The notes under the pieces are model-generated. The model saw only the letters and a program-made list of their open reading frames with translations, was not told the origin of the DNA and did no database searches. A program made the translations under genes and the position numbers. 64,000 nt of DNA from positions 1 through 64,000 of the forward strand of contig JBMOMT010000036.1 of the NCBI GenBank assembly GCA_049324835.1. Direction: 5' to 3'. Shown here in pieces: positions 34,606 to 43,310 of this stretch (its first letter is position 1; each line of letters begins with the position of its first letter). Origin of the DNA: JBMOMT01 sp049324835. GTDB lineage: Bacteria; Chloroflexota; Anaerolineae; CAYNKW01.

Positions 34606-35895
34606 ATGTCTATTATTGAGCAGATTACCGCCCGCGAGGTTCTGGATTCGCGTGGCAACCCCACCGTCGAGGTGGAGGTGTGGGTGGTGGGGGGGGAGTT
34701 GGGCCGGGCAGTGGCGCCGTCCGGCGCATCGACCGGCATGCACGAGGCGGTCGAGTTGCGTGATGGCGACAAAAAACGCTACGGCGGCAAGGGCGTGCTT
34801 CAGGCTGTTGAAAACGTCAACACGGTCATCGCCGACGAACTGGTGGGCTGGGATGCCACGGATCAGGTGGGCATCGATCAGATGCTCATCGAGCTGGATG
34901 GCACGGCCAACAAGGGCAAGCTGGGGGCCAACGCCATTCTGGGGGTGAGCCTGGCAGTGGCCAAAGCGGCGGCCCAATACGTCGATCTGCCACTCTACCG
35001 CTACATCGGCGGAGCCAGCGCCCGCACGCTGCCGGTGCCGATGATGAACATCCTCAATGGCGGCAAACACGCCCTCAATAGCACCGACCTTCAGGAATTT
35101 ATGGTCATGCCGGTGGGCGCCGCCAGCTTTGCCGAGGCGTTACGTTGGGGGGCCGAGACCTACCACGCCCTCAGAGGGGTGCTCAAGGACAAGGGCTATA
35201 GCACCAACGTGGGCGATGAGGGTGGCTTTGCGCCCAGCCTGGGCTCTAATCAGGAAGCCATCGAGGTGATTTTGCAGGCCATCGAACGGGCCGGCTACGA
35301 GCCGGGCAAGGACATCTTCATCGCCCTCGACCCAGCCGCCAGCGAGATCTTTGAGGACGGCGTGACGTATTACCTCAAAAAAGAGGGCCGTCGCCTCACC
35401 GGCGAGCAGATGGTCGATTTTTTGATCGATTGGGTGGAAAAATACCCCATCATTTCCGTCGAGGATGGCCTGGCCGAAGACGACTGGCCGAGCTGGGTCA
35501 GGCTCACCGCGCGCGTCGGCGAGCGGGTGCAGATCGTGGGTGATGACCTGCTGGTGACCAACGTCAAACGGGTGGGACGGGCCATCCGGGAAAAGGCCTG
35601 CAACAGCCTGCTGTGCAAAGTCAACCAGATCGGCACGCTGACCGAGGCCATCGCCGCGGTAGAGATGGCCAAACGCGCCGGCTGGACGAGCGTCGTCTCC
35701 CACCGCTCCGGCGAGACAGAAGATGCCACCATCGCCGATCTGGCGGTGGCGCTCAACACCGGCCAGATCAAAACCGGCGCGCCCTGCCGCTCCGACCGGG
35801 TGGCCAAGTATAACCAGTTGTTGCGCATCGAGGAAGAGTTGGGCGACGCGGCGGTGTACGCCGGCATGGGAGCGTTCTATCACCTCCGGCGGTAA
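34606..35895 (+). CDS. eno: enolase
   Basis: 429 residues. Standard motifs are: ITAREVLDSRGNPTVEVEV, PSGASTG (loop 1), GGKHALNSTDLQEFM, GDEGGFAPSL, SVEDGLAEDDW, LLCKVNQIGT, and the catalytic region SHRSGETEDATIADLAV. It converts 2-phosphoglycerate to phosphoenolpyruvate in glycolysis and gluconeogenesis. AAAGGAG is 6 bases before ATG 34606. The stop codon TAA lies inside the first four bases (GTAA) of MITE copy 3. The sequence beyond the element indicates the original end was CGT TGA, so the encoded tail (HLRR) is unchanged. Confidence 0.97.
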   Translation: MSIIEQITAREVLDSRGNPTVEVEVWVVGGELGRAVAPSGASTGMHEAVELRDGDKKRYGGKGVLQAVENVNTVIADELVGWDATDQVGIDQMLIELDGTANKGKLGANAILGVSLAVAKAAAQYVDLPLYRYIGGASARTLPVPMMNILNGGKHALNSTDLQEFMVMPVGAASFAEALRWGAETYHALRGVLKDKGYSTNVGDEGGFAPSLGSNQEAIEVILQAIERAGYEPGKDIFIALDPAASEIFEDGVTYYLKKEGRRLTGEQMVDFLIDWVEKYPIISVEDGLAEDDWPSWVRLTARVGERVQIVGDDLLVTNVKRVGRAIREKACNSLLCKVNQIGTLTEAIAAVEMAKRAGWTSVVSHRSGETEDATIADLAVALNTGQIKTGAPCRSDRVAKYNQLLRIEEELGDAAVYAGMGAFYHLRR

Positions 35896-35975
35896 CTATC
35901 CACCCTCCCGCAGGTTTAGCCACCATCCTGGTGAATGCAACTGATAACCTGCGGGAGGGTAGGCTGAGCAGTTAC
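35892..35975 (+). mobile_element. MITE family A, copy 3 (84 bp, internally deleted)
   Basis: The left end is GTAACTATCCACCCTCCCGC and the right end is GGGTAGGCTGAGCAGTTAC. The interior is only about 30 bases and lacks the palindrome of copies 1 and 2. Flanks are CTCCGGCG (35884-35891) and TTCCGGTG (35976-35983), 6 of 8 matching, which fits an older 8-bp duplication. The insertion is at the last codons of eno. Confidence 0.82.
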
Positions 35976-36003
35976 TTCCGGTGTTGAGGTCTCGTTTTGA
36001 GCC

Positions 36004-36040
36004 AAAAAAAGCGGCGGGTGAATTCCCTGCCGCTTTTTTT
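36004..36040. terminator. bidirectional intrinsic terminator
   Basis: AAAAAAAGCGGC ... GCCGCTTTTTTT with an inner GGG/CCC pair forms the hairpin. It lies between eno (plus) and the convergent EamA gene. Confidence 0.85.
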
Positions 36041-36052
36041 GTTCGGGGCCGA

Positions 36053-36973
36053 TCAGGCCGCGCGTCTGGCGATGGATCGGTTGCTGCTCCGGGTCAGCAA
36101 CACACCGGTCACAATGATCGCTGCCCCGATCACCTGCATCCAGCCCAGGTGCTCATCCAGCCACAGCCAGCCGATCAGCATGGCGACCACCGGTTGCAGG
36201 TTGCTGTAAATGGCCGTGCGGGTGCTGCCCACGATCTTGACCCCCGTGTTCCAGATGACGTATGCCACCCCCAGAGCCATCACCGCCGAGTAGGCCATGC
36301 CGGCCCATTCCTGCCACGGCACGGTGGTCCACTGTTGCGTATGCCATTGGGGCAGTGCGACCAGCACCAGGACCGGCGTGCCGGCCAGCATCGACAGGCT
36401 GGTCACTTTGAGCGACGAGTGGCGGCTCAGCAGCGGGCGCGAGAGCACGGTGTAGACCGCCCAGGCCACCGCACCACCCAGCACCAGCAGCGTGCCCAGC
36501 ACAGATTCGCCGCTCACGTCGACGTTTTGCCCCGAGCCCACCACTACCAGCGCGATGCCACCAAAAGCCAGCAGACAGCCGAGCCAGCCCTGCCAGCCCA
36601 ATCGCTCCAGGCCGGTCAACGTGCCGGTGAGCGAGACGTACACCGGAATGCTGCCCAACATGAGCGACGAGTTGCCCGCCGTGGTGCGGGCGATGCCGTT
36701 GATGAACAAAAGCTGATAGGCGGTGGTGCCCACCAGACCCAACAACACCAGTCGCCCGGCGTCGGCGCGGTTGACGCGCCAGTTTTCACCTGCCGCGGCG
36801 GCGATGAACAGAACGATGGCGGTGGCGGCGCTGAAGCGAATGGCGTTGAAGGGCAGTGGCGCCAGTGTGCCCATGGCTGCTTTGATGATGCTGAAATTGG
36901 CGGCCCAGATGATCACCATGGCCAACAGGGCCAGGTCGATGGGGCCAAACCGAGGTTGCTCTTTTTCGTTCAT
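36053..36973 (-). CDS. EamA-family (DMT) transporter
   Basis: About 306 residues from ATG 36973. It has ten membrane helices in two EamA repeats. Family motifs are: AMVIIWAANFSIIKAAMGTL, LLFINGIARTTAGNSSLMLGSIPV, and in repeat two YVIWNTGVKIVGSTRTAIYSNLQPVVAMLIGWLWLDE, given here in pieces. It is presumably a drug or metabolite exporter; the substrate is unknown. The next ATG upstream (37015) would add 14 residues but lacks a ribosome site. It lies 103 bases downstream of proS and may be cotranscribed. Confidence 0.88.
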   Translation of the reverse strand: MNEKEQPRFGPIDLALLAMVIIWAANFSIIKAAMGTLAPLPFNAIRFSAATAIVLFIAAAAGENWRVNRADAGRLVLLGLVGTTAYQLLFINGIARTTAGNSSLMLGSIPVYVSLTGTLTGLERLGWQGWLGCLLAFGGIALVVVGSGQNVDVSGESVLGTLLVLGGAVAWAVYTVLSRPLLSRHSSLKVTSLSMLAGTPVLVLVALPQWHTQQWTTVPWQEWAGMAYSAVMALGVAYVIWNTGVKIVGSTRTAIYSNLQPVVAMLIGWLWLDEHLGWMQVIGAAIIVTGVLLTRSSNRSIARRAA

Positions 36974-37076
36974 CGTGCGGTGGCTCTCCTGACATACCGG
37001 GTTGGTGCGGCGCACAGCAAAGGCCGGTCGAGCGATTTGGCGTCTCGACCGGCCATACCGTTAGATGGCCAGGGCA

Positions 37077-38531
37077 TCAATAGGCCCGGCCGAAAATGGC
37101 CTGCTCTGTGGCTTTTTCGCCGCAGCCCACGCAGCGGCCTGTGCCGCCCGGCTGCTCCAGCGGGATGCAGCGGTTGGTGATCGGGTTGCCGGCCTCCTCG
37201 CGGACGCGCGTTTTGATAGCGTCTTCGCAGGCCCGATCGCCGCACCACCAGGCCTGGGCCCAGCCATCGGCGGTGATGGCCTCGAGCGCCTCCATATCGG
37301 CGGCGAAATGGGTGTTTTGCTCACGAAAGAGGCTGGCCCGGGCCAGCAGGTTGGCCTGGATGGCGCGCAGTATGTCGCTGGTGGCCTGGGCCAGCCCGCT
37401 CAGCGGCGCTGCCGATTTGCCGCCCTCGCCGCGCCGATCGCGCCGCGCCAAAAGGGCCTGGCCCTGCGCCACGTCTCGTGGGCCGAGCTCGATGCGCAAC
37501 GGCACGCCTTTCATCTCCCAGTGGTTGAACTTCCAGCCGGGCGTCTGGCCCTCGCGGTCGTCCACGTGATGGCGAATTCCCACCCCGGTGAGGGCGGCTG
37601 TGATCTGTTCCACGGCTGGCAGGACGGCGCTCTTTTGTTCATCGTTGCGCCAGATGGGCACGATGACCACCTGGTGAGGGGCCAATACCGGCGGCAAGAT
37701 GAGGCCCTGATCGTCGCCGTGGGTCATGACGATGCCGCCCACCATGCGGGTGCTCAGCCCCCAGCTCGTGGTCCAGACGTGCTGCAGATCGTTGTTCTCG
37801 TCCAGATACCTGATGTCAAAGGCGCGGGCAAAGTTCTGCCCCAAAAAGTGCGACGTGCCAGACTGCAAGGCCCACTTGTTGCCCATCATGGCCTCGATGG
37901 TGTAGCTGGTGACCGCCCCGGCGAATTTTTCGCTGTCTGATTTTCGCCCTTTGACCACCGGGATGGCGGCGTCGTTGATGGCGAAATCGGCATAGACATC
38001 CAGCATGCGCAGGGTTTCTTCCTGCGCTTCCTGTGCGGTGGCGTGAGCGGTGTGGCCCTCCTGCCACAAAAACTCGGTGGTGCGCAGGAAAAGGCGGGTG
38101 CGCATTTCCCAACGCACCACGTTGGCCCATTGATTGATGAGCAGCGGCAGATCGCGGTAGCTGCGGATCCATTTGGCGTACATGTGACCGATGATCGTCT
38201 CTGAGGTGGGCCGCACGATGAGCGGCTCTTCCAGTTTTTTGCCGCCGCCGTGGGTGACCACCGCCAGCTCGGGGGAAAAGCCCTCCACGTGTTCGGCTTC
38301 GCGCCTGATAAAACTCTCTGGAATAAACAGGGGAAAGTAGGCGTTGACGTGACCGGTCTCTTTGAAGCGCCGATCCAACCCGGCCTGGATGTTTTCCCAC
38401 AGGGTGTAACCGTAAGGCATGATCACCATGCAGCCACGCACAGGCGAATAATCGGCCAGTTCGGCTTTCTGGACGATGTCGTTGTACCAGGCGGCAAAGT
38501 CCTGGCTCTGGGGCGTTACACGTTCGGACAT
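37077..38531 (-). CDS. proS: prolyl-tRNA synthetase, archaeal/eukaryotic-like (short) type
   Basis: About 484 residues. It is a class II aminoacyl-tRNA synthetase without the bacterial insertion domain. Motif 2 is VRWEMRTRLFLRTTEFLWQEGHTAH; the start DFAAWYNDIVQKAELADYSPVRG is typical of the short type. The C-terminal domain ends CVGCGEKATEQAIFGRAY, the terminal Tyr being a hallmark of this group; Cys residues there could hold zinc. It charges tRNA-Pro. GAGGAGAAG precedes ATG 38531. A second, bacterial-type ProS is at 41588, an unusual duplication. Confidence 0.93.
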   Translation of the reverse strand: MSERVTPQSQDFAAWYNDIVQKAELADYSPVRGCMVIMPYGYTLWENIQAGLDRRFKETGHVNAYFPLFIPESFIRREAEHVEGFSPELAVVTHGGGKKLEEPLIVRPTSETIIGHMYAKWIRSYRDLPLLINQWANVVRWEMRTRLFLRTTEFLWQEGHTAHATAQEAQEETLRMLDVYADFAINDAAIPVVKGRKSDSEKFAGAVTSYTIEAMMGNKWALQSGTSHFLGQNFARAFDIRYLDENNDLQHVWTTSWGLSTRMVGGIVMTHGDDQGLILPPVLAPHQVVIVPIWRNDEQKSAVLPAVEQITAALTGVGIRHHVDDREGQTPGWKFNHWEMKGVPLRIELGPRDVAQGQALLARRDRRGEGGKSAAPLSGLAQATSDILRAIQANLLARASLFREQNTHFAADMEALEAITADGWAQAWWCGDRACEDAIKTRVREEAGNPITNRCIPLEQPGGTGRCVGCGEKATEQAIFGRAY

Positions 38532-38554
38532 GTTCTTCTCCTCGGATGGCAGTA

Positions 38555-39319
38555 TCAAACTTGAAGCAACGCGCGCAACCGATCCAGTTGCTGCCGCAAC
38601 AGGGTCTGATCCTGAACGTATTCCAGGGTCAGAATTTGTGGCTGCGTGCGGGCCAGGACGAATGCCAGGGCGCGCCAGTCTTGCTCCTGCAATGGCCCGT
38701 GGGCATCGATCAGGGCGCCGTTTTCCAATTGTGGGCCGCTGACCCGAATCTCACGCACGCGAAACAGCGGCAGCGAGCGAAAGTAACGCTCCTCATCGAA
38801 GCTCAGGTTGTGCGCGCTCAGCCTGGCGTGGGCCACGTTCAACACGAAACCACAGTCCACGGCGTCGAGCACGGCGGTGATGAAAAGCGGCTCGCAGGCA
38901 TAGGCCAGGCGGCTGGCGGCCTCACAGCCCACGTTTTCCAGCAGCAGCGGCGCGGGCAGTCGCTGCTTGAGCCGCAGGGCGTTGCGGCAGGTGTGTAAAA
39001 AGAGCTGGCTCTGCGGCTGCAACTCGGGTGGTTCGGCCTCGTTTTCTTCTTGCCCCACCAGGCTCATCGAGAACCAGGCGGCCTGGGCCAGAGCGAGCCG
39101 TTGTTCGATCTCGACGCCCATCAGCGCAAAAGGATCGGGCTGGTTGAGGGCAAAGGGGGCCGGCATGCCGTGCAACACCAACGGACGATGGGCGCGGGCC
39201 TCCTTCAACTCGGTCTGGGTGTGCCAGGAACAGATGACGATCCGATCCACCAGTTCTGGCTCCTGAGCCAGCAACCCCATCAACGCCGGCGAATAGACCG
39301 CGGCCAATTGTGGCGGCAT
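38555..39319 (-). CDS. DUF692 / MNIO-family protein
   Basis: 254 residues. DUF692-type TIM-barrel motifs are: PLVLHGMPAPFAL, LLLENVGCEAA, ITAVLDAVDCGFVLNVAHARLSAHN, and GALIDAHGPLQEQDW. Members bind two or three iron ions and oxidise substrates such as cysteines in RiPP precursors (MbnB, TglH, ChrH). Here the usual EIHLSG motif is EIRVSG, so one His ligand is replaced by Arg. No precursor peptide or partner protein gene is visible nearby. It is the fourth gene of a packed minus-strand operon, 2 bases after the LOG-family gene and 23 bases before proS. Confidence 0.72.
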   Translation of the reverse strand: MPPQLAAVYSPALMGLLAQEPELVDRIVICSWHTQTELKEARAHRPLVLHGMPAPFALNQPDPFALMGVEIEQRLALAQAAWFSMSLVGQEENEAEPPELQPQSQLFLHTCRNALRLKQRLPAPLLLENVGCEAASRLAYACEPLFITAVLDAVDCGFVLNVAHARLSAHNLSFDEERYFRSLPLFRVREIRVSGPQLENGALIDAHGPLQEQDWRALAFVLARTQPQILTLEYVQDQTLLRQQLDRLRALLQV

Positions 39320-39321
39320 GT

Positions 39322-39879
39322 TTACCTCCTCCTCACCCCCTGTTGGAGAAGTGAAACGGCCTGTTCAGGCGTGTCGGCCACCTGGAGCAAGGCCAGGTCT
39401 TCAGGGCAGACGTAACTATCGGCTGCAAAGGCCTGCAAGATGCGCTGCCAGTGCGGGCCGAGCAAAACGAACGGCGCCGCCGGGATGGCGCGGATCTGGA
39501 TCAGGCTCCAGGTGAGCGAGATCTCGGTGAGTGTGCCCAGGCTGCCCTTGAGCGCCAGGAAACCATCGGCCTGGGTGAGAAGGCGCAAGCGGCTCAGCAG
39601 GTCGGGGGCTTTTTCCTCGTGTGCGATCCATCGGTTGGCCTGGATGCCACGCCAGTCAAAGCCATTGCTGGTGATGCCGATGGTGTGCCCCCCGGCCTCT
39701 CTGGCGCCGCGGCTGACGGCTTCCATCGTGCCCATGTAACCGCCGTTCATCACCACAAAGCCCGCCTGGGCCAACAACCGGCCCACCTGCCTGGCTTCCT
39801 CGTAACCCGGACTGCCTTCCTGCGGCGCAGAGCCACCAAAAACAGTGATGGTGAGATGATCCGAGTTTGCTGGGTTCAT
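39322..39879 (-). CDS. LOG-family (lysine-decarboxylase-like) nucleotide-binding protein
   Basis: 185 residues. It has a Rossmann-like start ITVFGGSAPQEG, MNGGYMGTMEAVSRGAREAGG (the GGYxGxME motif) and LKGSLGTLTEISLTW, equivalent to the PGGxGTxxE motif but with GS in place of GG. The family includes cytokinin-activating phosphoribohydrolases LOG and related nucleotide-binding proteins. The Arg and Glu expected for AMP binding are present. The start overlaps the stop of the ParB-like gene by 4 bases (ATGA), and the stop is 2 bases from the DUF692 gene. Confidence 0.85.
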   Translation of the reverse strand: MNPANSDHLTITVFGGSAPQEGSPGYEEARQVGRLLAQAGFVVMNGGYMGTMEAVSRGAREAGGHTIGITSNGFDWRGIQANRWIAHEEKAPDLLSRLRLLTQADGFLALKGSLGTLTEISLTWSLIQIRAIPAAPFVLLGPHWQRILQAFAADSYVCPEDLALLQVADTPEQAVSLLQQGVRRR

Positions 39880-40838
39880 GACCTGCCTTTCTCCGGGTTA
39901 TCGGCTGGCTGTTCGGGATCGTTGCCGTTGGCGGTTGTGTCCTCGATGATCTCTTCTACCGCCTGTTTCAACCCACGCACCAGCCGTTTGAGTGGGCGCT
40001 GACTGTGTGTTTCGGCGAACGCTTCGATGGCCGCCGGCACATCGACCTGGCCATATTGCTGCCGCAAAAAGTAAAGGTGATCCATGATCCACAGGTACAG
40101 GTCGGTTTCGGTGCGGCGTGGGAACTCGTGCAGGATAGCCCGCTGCCGGATGATCTGAACCACCGGCTGGTAGACCTCGTCGTGCCAGTGAGTCACCGCC
40201 TCCGGCCAGGGCACCTCACGCTGTTGCTCCTGGCCCAAAAAGTGGCGGTGGACGGTGATGTGTTCCACCAGGGTGCGATAATGGCCCGCCTCCGAAAAAC
40301 TCAGTCTGGCCTCGGGCCGCAGCTCGTTGAGTCCGGTGGCTTCCATAAAATCGGCCTGCTCACCCAGGATGATCAGACTGCCGGGGGTGAGATCGGCCGT
40401 CACCGGCACCCGACTGGTCAACTCGACCACTTCGGCGTCGATGAATTGGCAGCCCTGTTCGCGGGCCACCGAAACGCGATGGTTGCCATCGCGCACGAAA
40501 AAGACCTCACCCACCTGGTAGACTTTGATCGGCGGCAATTCGATGCCCTGGTGGTGGGCCATATCCACGCTTTGCCAGCGCTCGCGGGTGTGGGTTTGTT
40601 TGGGCAGAAAGACGCGATCAAAGTCGCGGAATCGGCCCACGCTGCCCACGATACGATCCATCGCCACGGCCTTGACGCCACGGTAAGCCTGACCGGACAG
40701 CCGCAGGTGCTCTTTGAGATCGTCGTAGGCGATCAGTTGGTTGGGCTGGCCGCGCAGGTTGGCCAGGACATCGCGCCAAAAGGCTTTGCGGCGCACTCGC
40801 TCAAAATCGGCGCGCACCGTATGATCCAGTGCTTTCAT
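39876..40838 (-). CDS. ParB-like nuclease-domain protein (possible DUF4032 C-terminus)
   Basis: About 320 residues. A ParB/Srx-like region (about 60-125) has PIKVYQVGEVFFVRDGNHRVSVAREQG, split here as PIKVYQVGEVFFVRDG and NHRVSVAREQG: the GNHR motif is diagnostic. Upstream is VGSVGRFRDFDRVFLP. The C-terminal part (about 180-260) resembles DUF4032 with HDEVYQPVVQIIRQ and TETDLYLWIMDHLYFLR. It carries no HTH typical of plasmid ParB, so a partition role is unlikely. ATG 40838 overlaps the stop of the phosphoesterase gene. The tail is acidic and disordered. Confidence 0.75.
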   Translation of the reverse strand: MKALDHTVRADFERVRRKAFWRDVLANLRGQPNQLIAYDDLKEHLRLSGQAYRGVKAVAMDRIVGSVGRFRDFDRVFLPKQTHTRERWQSVDMAHHQGIELPPIKVYQVGEVFFVRDGNHRVSVAREQGCQFIDAEVVELTSRVPVTADLTPGSLIILGEQADFMEATGLNELRPEARLSFSEAGHYRTLVEHITVHRHFLGQEQQREVPWPEAVTHWHDEVYQPVVQIIRQRAILHEFPRRTETDLYLWIMDHLYFLRQQYGQVDVPAAIEAFAETHSQRPLKRLVRGLKQAVEEIIEDTTANGNDPEQPADNPEKGRS

Positions 40839-41557
40839 GAACGTCGCCATTCGATAACTTGATGTCCACAGGCGTTCACCACCAGTGTCGAGCCGTAAAC
40901 CGTGCGGCGTATCGAGTGGTTGCCGTACAGGTGGATGTGCCCGTGGATCAGGTAGCCGGGTCGGAAGCGTTTCATGAGCCACAAAAACGCCTTAAAGCCG
41001 GTGTGACACAGGTCGCTGGCATCGTGGACGCCATAAGGCGGCGCATGGGTGATCAGCACATCCAGGTAGCGACCATGTTGCAGCCGGTTCCACAGCAAGC
41101 CGGGTATCAGTTTGAGCGCGTGGCGCCACATTTCCCCATCGGTATACTGGGGGCCACCATCGAGCTTGTAACGCATGGAACCCTGCAAACCTGCCAGAAG
41201 CAGCCCTTTATGGTTGACGATGCGCCCGTCCAGGTTGATGCAGCCTTCTGGTTCCACCGGCCTGGGGCCTGTGGAGGTGTAGATTGGGTTGGCATCGTGA
41301 TTGCCAAAAACATAGTACAGTGGTTTGTTGAGCATGGTGACGATGTATTCCAGGTAGGCGTTGGGCAGATCGCCGCAGGCCAAGACCATCTCCACACTGC
41401 CAAAACGCTCACGGATCAGGGGCTGGTAAAGCGCCGGTTCAATGACATCACTCACAGCTAGAATTTTCACCCCGTCCCCGATCTCATGTGTAACCCCTAC
41501 GTGGGTCTCCCAGAATACGAAACGTGAGTCGCGTATCACACCTGACGTTTGACGCAT
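40835..41557 (-). CDS. metallophosphoesterase (calcineurin-like)
   Basis: About 240 residues. Metal-binding motifs are: AVSDVIEPALY (Asp, without the usual DxH), LACGDLPNAY (GD), FGNHDANP (GNHD), ITHAPPYG (H), and LIHGHIHLYG (GHxH). The missing DxH His is replaced in the SDV motif. Such enzymes hydrolyse phosphodiesters or phosphomonoesters. A TTGACA-N17-TATACT promoter ends 6 bases before the second of two tandem ATGs, so translation may be leaderless from 41557. GTG 41470 (VKILAVSDV) is an alternative start that fits family N-termini. It is the first gene of the operon with the ParB-like, LOG, DUF692 and proS genes. Confidence 0.82.
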   Translation of the reverse strand: MRQTSGVIRDSRFVFWETHVGVTHEIGDGVKILAVSDVIEPALYQPLIRERFGSVEMVLACGDLPNAYLEYIVTMLNKPLYYVFGNHDANPIYTSTGPRPVEPEGCINLDGRIVNHKGLLLAGLQGSMRYKLDGGPQYTDGEMWRHALKLIPGLLWNRLQHGRYLDVLITHAPPYGVHDASDLCHTGFKAFLWLMKRFRPGYLIHGHIHLYGNHSIRRTVYGSTLVVNACGHQVIEWRRS

Positions 41558-41562
41558 CACCG

Positions 41563-41591
41563 AGTATACACCGAGCTGCTGGGTGTGTCAA
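41563..41591 (-). promoter_or_regulatory. promoter of the phosphoesterase operon, leaderless-type
   Basis: On the minus strand TTGACA (41591-41586), 17 bases, TATACT (41568-41563). It overlaps the last codon and stop of the upstream proS gene. The -10 is so close to the start codons that little or no leader is possible. Confidence 0.7.
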
Positions 41592-43291
41592 CCATTCAGT
41601 TGGCAGCGCAGACTGGCGGGCAGTTCGCTCAGGCTCACGACGCTGCCTTCGTCGGCGTCGCGGCGTTTGACCTCCACGCCGTTCTGGGCCAGATTACGCT
41701 GGCCCACCGTCACACGCAGCGGCGCGCCGATGAGATCGGCGTCGTTGAATTTGACGCCCGGCCGCTCGTTGCGCTCGTCATAGAGCACCTGGAAGCCCTG
41801 TTGTTGCAGTTCGGCATAGAGCCTGTCGGCAGCCCGACTGGTCTCTTCTTCCGGTTCGTGGCCCAGGTTGATCAGATGCACCTGATAGGGTGCGATCTCG
41901 ACCGGCCAGACGATGCCGTGTTGGTCGTGGTGCTGCTCGACGATGGCGGCCATCAGTCGCCCGGTGCCAATGCCATAGGAACCCATGACGATGGGCCGGG
42001 CCTGGCCGTCGGCGTCCAGGTAGGTGGCGCCCAGCGCCTGGCTGTAGCGGCTGCCCAGTTTGAACAGATGGCCCAGCTCGATGCCCCGCCGTTCGGTGAG
42101 CGGCTGACCGCAGTTCGGGCAGGCGTCGCCGGCGCGGGCCAGGGCGAAATCACCCACCACGGCGGCCTCAAAGTCGCGTGGATAGTTGACGTTGAGCAGA
42201 TGATAGCCCTCTTTGTTGGCCCCGGCCACGAAATTCCTTCCCAGGCGCACCGAGTCATCGGCGATCACCCGCACGCCGCGCAGGCCAACCGGCGAGCCGT
42301 AGCCCGGTTCCGCCCCGGCGCCGCGGATCTCGGCTTCGGTGGCCGGGCCAAACGCCACGCCGCCCAGCAGGTTGCGCAGTTTGATCTCGTTGACGTCCAG
42401 GTCGCCGCGGATGACGGCAAAGATAAACTCTCCGTCCTGGGTGACGTAAAACACCGCTTTGAGGGTCTGGTGCCTGGGCAGGCCCACGAACGCCGCCAGG
42501 TCGGCGATGGTTTTGCAGTGGGGTGTGGCGATCTCTTGGATCTCGGCCTCTGGCGGGCAGGGTGGTTCCGGCCTGGCAAAGCTGGCCCACTCGACGTTGG
42601 CGGCGTAACCACACGCCGGGCAGAGGATCAGGGTGTCTTCGCCGTGCTCGTTGAGGGCCATGAATTCTTCAGAAGCCGAGCCACCCATCTGCCCCACATC
42701 GGCCTGGACGGCCAGGGCTTGGATGCCGCAGCGTTGAAATATGCGCTCGTAGGCCCGGTGCATGTTCCGGTAGGCGACGTCCAGGCCATCGGCGTCGGCG
42801 TCGAGCGAGTAGGCGTCCTTCATGGTGAACTCGCGCACCCGGATCAGCCCCCCGCGTGGGCGTGGTTCGTCGCGGAATTTGGCCTGGATGTGGTAGATGA
42901 GGCGTGGCAGGTGGCGGTAGGAGCGGATTTCTGTGCGAGCGAGTTGGGCCACTGCCTCTTCGTGGGTCATGGCCAGCACCAGGTCGCGGTGGGCGCGGTC
43001 CTGAAAACGAGCCATGTCGGCGCCGATGCTCTGCCAGCGGCCGGTGGCCTGCCACAGCTCCGCCGGCTGGACGAACGGCATCATCATCTCTTGCGCGCCG
43101 ATGGCCTCCATTTCCTGGCGCATGATGGTTTCGATGTTACGCAGGACGCGCCAACCCAGAGGCAGGTAGCTGTAGATGCCTGCCGCCAGAGGGCGGATCA
43201 TGCCGGCGCGCACCAGCAATTGATGGCTGGGCATTTCCGCATCGGCGGGGTTCTGGCGCAGCGTATTACCAAACAGTTGAGACATTCGCAT
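41588..43291 (-). CDS. proS: prolyl-tRNA synthetase, bacterial (long) type
   Basis: About 567 residues. Class II synthetase core plus the insertion (INS) editing domain between motifs 2 and 3 (about 210-390, containing CPACGYAANVEW and CPNCGQPLTERRG). It starts MRMSQLFGNTLRQNPADAE, as in bacterial ProS. Motif 2 is FRDEPRPRGGLIRVREFTMKDAYS, split here as FRDEPRPRGGLIRVREF. Motif 3 region GSYGIGTGRLMAAI. The INS domain normally hydrolyses Ala-tRNA-Pro. AAGGAGG is about 5 bases from ATG 43291. A 157-bp inverted-repeat element begins 20 bases upstream of the start. Confidence 0.95.
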   Translation of the reverse strand: MRMSQLFGNTLRQNPADAEMPSHQLLVRAGMIRPLAAGIYSYLPLGWRVLRNIETIMRQEMEAIGAQEMMMPFVQPAELWQATGRWQSIGADMARFQDRAHRDLVLAMTHEEAVAQLARTEIRSYRHLPRLIYHIQAKFRDEPRPRGGLIRVREFTMKDAYSLDADADGLDVAYRNMHRAYERIFQRCGIQALAVQADVGQMGGSASEEFMALNEHGEDTLILCPACGYAANVEWASFARPEPPCPPEAEIQEIATPHCKTIADLAAFVGLPRHQTLKAVFYVTQDGEFIFAVIRGDLDVNEIKLRNLLGGVAFGPATEAEIRGAGAEPGYGSPVGLRGVRVIADDSVRLGRNFVAGANKEGYHLLNVNYPRDFEAAVVGDFALARAGDACPNCGQPLTERRGIELGHLFKLGSRYSQALGATYLDADGQARPIVMGSYGIGTGRLMAAIVEQHHDQHGIVWPVEIAPYQVHLINLGHEPEEETSRAADRLYAELQQQGFQVLYDERNERPGVKFNDADLIGAPLRVTVGQRNLAQNGVEVKRRDADEGSVVSLSELPASLRCQLNG

Positions 43292-43310
43292 GACAGCCTC
43301 CTTGCCTTTG

